From CAYGAW01 sp964492135 (GTDB taxonomy: Bacteria > Chloroflexota > Anaerolineae > UBA7937 > B3-Chlor): 6,046 bases of DNA. Location of the stretch: NCBI GenBank assembly GCA_964492135.1, contig CAZBJW010000259.1:1-6046 (forward strand). The letters run 5' to 3'. The translations under genes were made by a program, and so were the position numbers. Position 1 is the stretch's first letter. Every line of letters begins with the position of its first letter. Below are positions 5,978 to 6,046 of the stretch, piece after piece. The notes beneath the pieces were generated by a model. It did not search any database. It was not told the origin of the DNA and saw only the letters and a list, made by a program, of their open reading frames with translations.

Positions 5978-6006
5978 ATTATACCAGACTTCTACGTCTC
6001 TGGCAA
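5978..6006 (-). promoter_or_regulatory. Sigma-70-type promoter of the REC-GGDEF/moxR/DUF58/GNAT operon
   Basis: Minus-strand TTGCCA (6006-6001) and TATAAT (5983-5978) are separated by 17 nt, and TGG before the -10 gives an extended -10. The start of transcription should be near 5971, leaving a short leader of about 47 nt before the ATG at 5924. The match and spacing are close to ideal and mirror the rho promoter. Confidence 0.8.
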
Positions 6007-6046
6007 GCATCTGCCATGGCGAGACACCCTCTGCGTGCTCCTGCAC

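Noticed and set aside
6007..6046. Possible divergent plus-strand gene start (ATG near 6016) at the right edge
   Set aside because: There is no SD, only about ten codons are visible, and it lies directly upstream of the minus-strand operon promoter; too little sequence to support a gene.

Overview
The window is a single-stranded gene block: every gene I can support is on the minus strand, so transcription runs from the right edge (6046) to the left edge (1). Base composition is moderate (mid-50s % GC by eye). The promoters look like ordinary sigma-70/sigma-A boxes and start codons follow purine-rich Shine-Dalgarno (SD) sequences, so this is a bacterium. The style of Rho and of the MoxR/DUF58 pair reminds me of Chloroflexota-type genomes. 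That placement is a low-confidence impression without a phylogeny.

Right part (6046 to 2113): a strong promoter (TTGCCA, 17 nt, TATAAT with TG extension) precedes a tight four-gene operon. The genes are a REC-GGDEF response regulator/diguanylate cyclase, a MoxR-family AAA+ ATPase, a membrane-anchored DUF58 protein and a GNAT N-acetyltransferase. Gaps are 13 nt, 5 nt and a 4-nt ATGA overlap, so co-transcription and translational coupling are likely. MoxR plus DUF58 is a known chaperone-like pair linked to envelope or complex-assembly functions. A c-di-GMP-producing response regulator in front and a GNAT behind, with no transglutaminase or VWA partner, is a less usual arrangement.

Middle (2112 to 1597): about 516 bp without a convincing gene. 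It holds hairpins downstream of the GNAT, then a near-perfect promoter (TTGACG, 17 nt, TATAAT with TG extension) and a leader of about 205 nt before rho. The leader may fold so as to mask the rho SD.

Left part (1596 to 1): rho, complete with all motifs expected for an active hexameric RNA helicase/terminator. It is followed after 28 nt by the N-terminal part of a membrane-anchored or exported protein that runs off the window.

No mobile elements, CRISPR arrays, rRNA or tRNA genes were seen. The window is mostly conserved housekeeping and regulatory material. The points most worth a second look are the operon composition, the unusual metal-site motif of the DUF58 protein and the rho leader.
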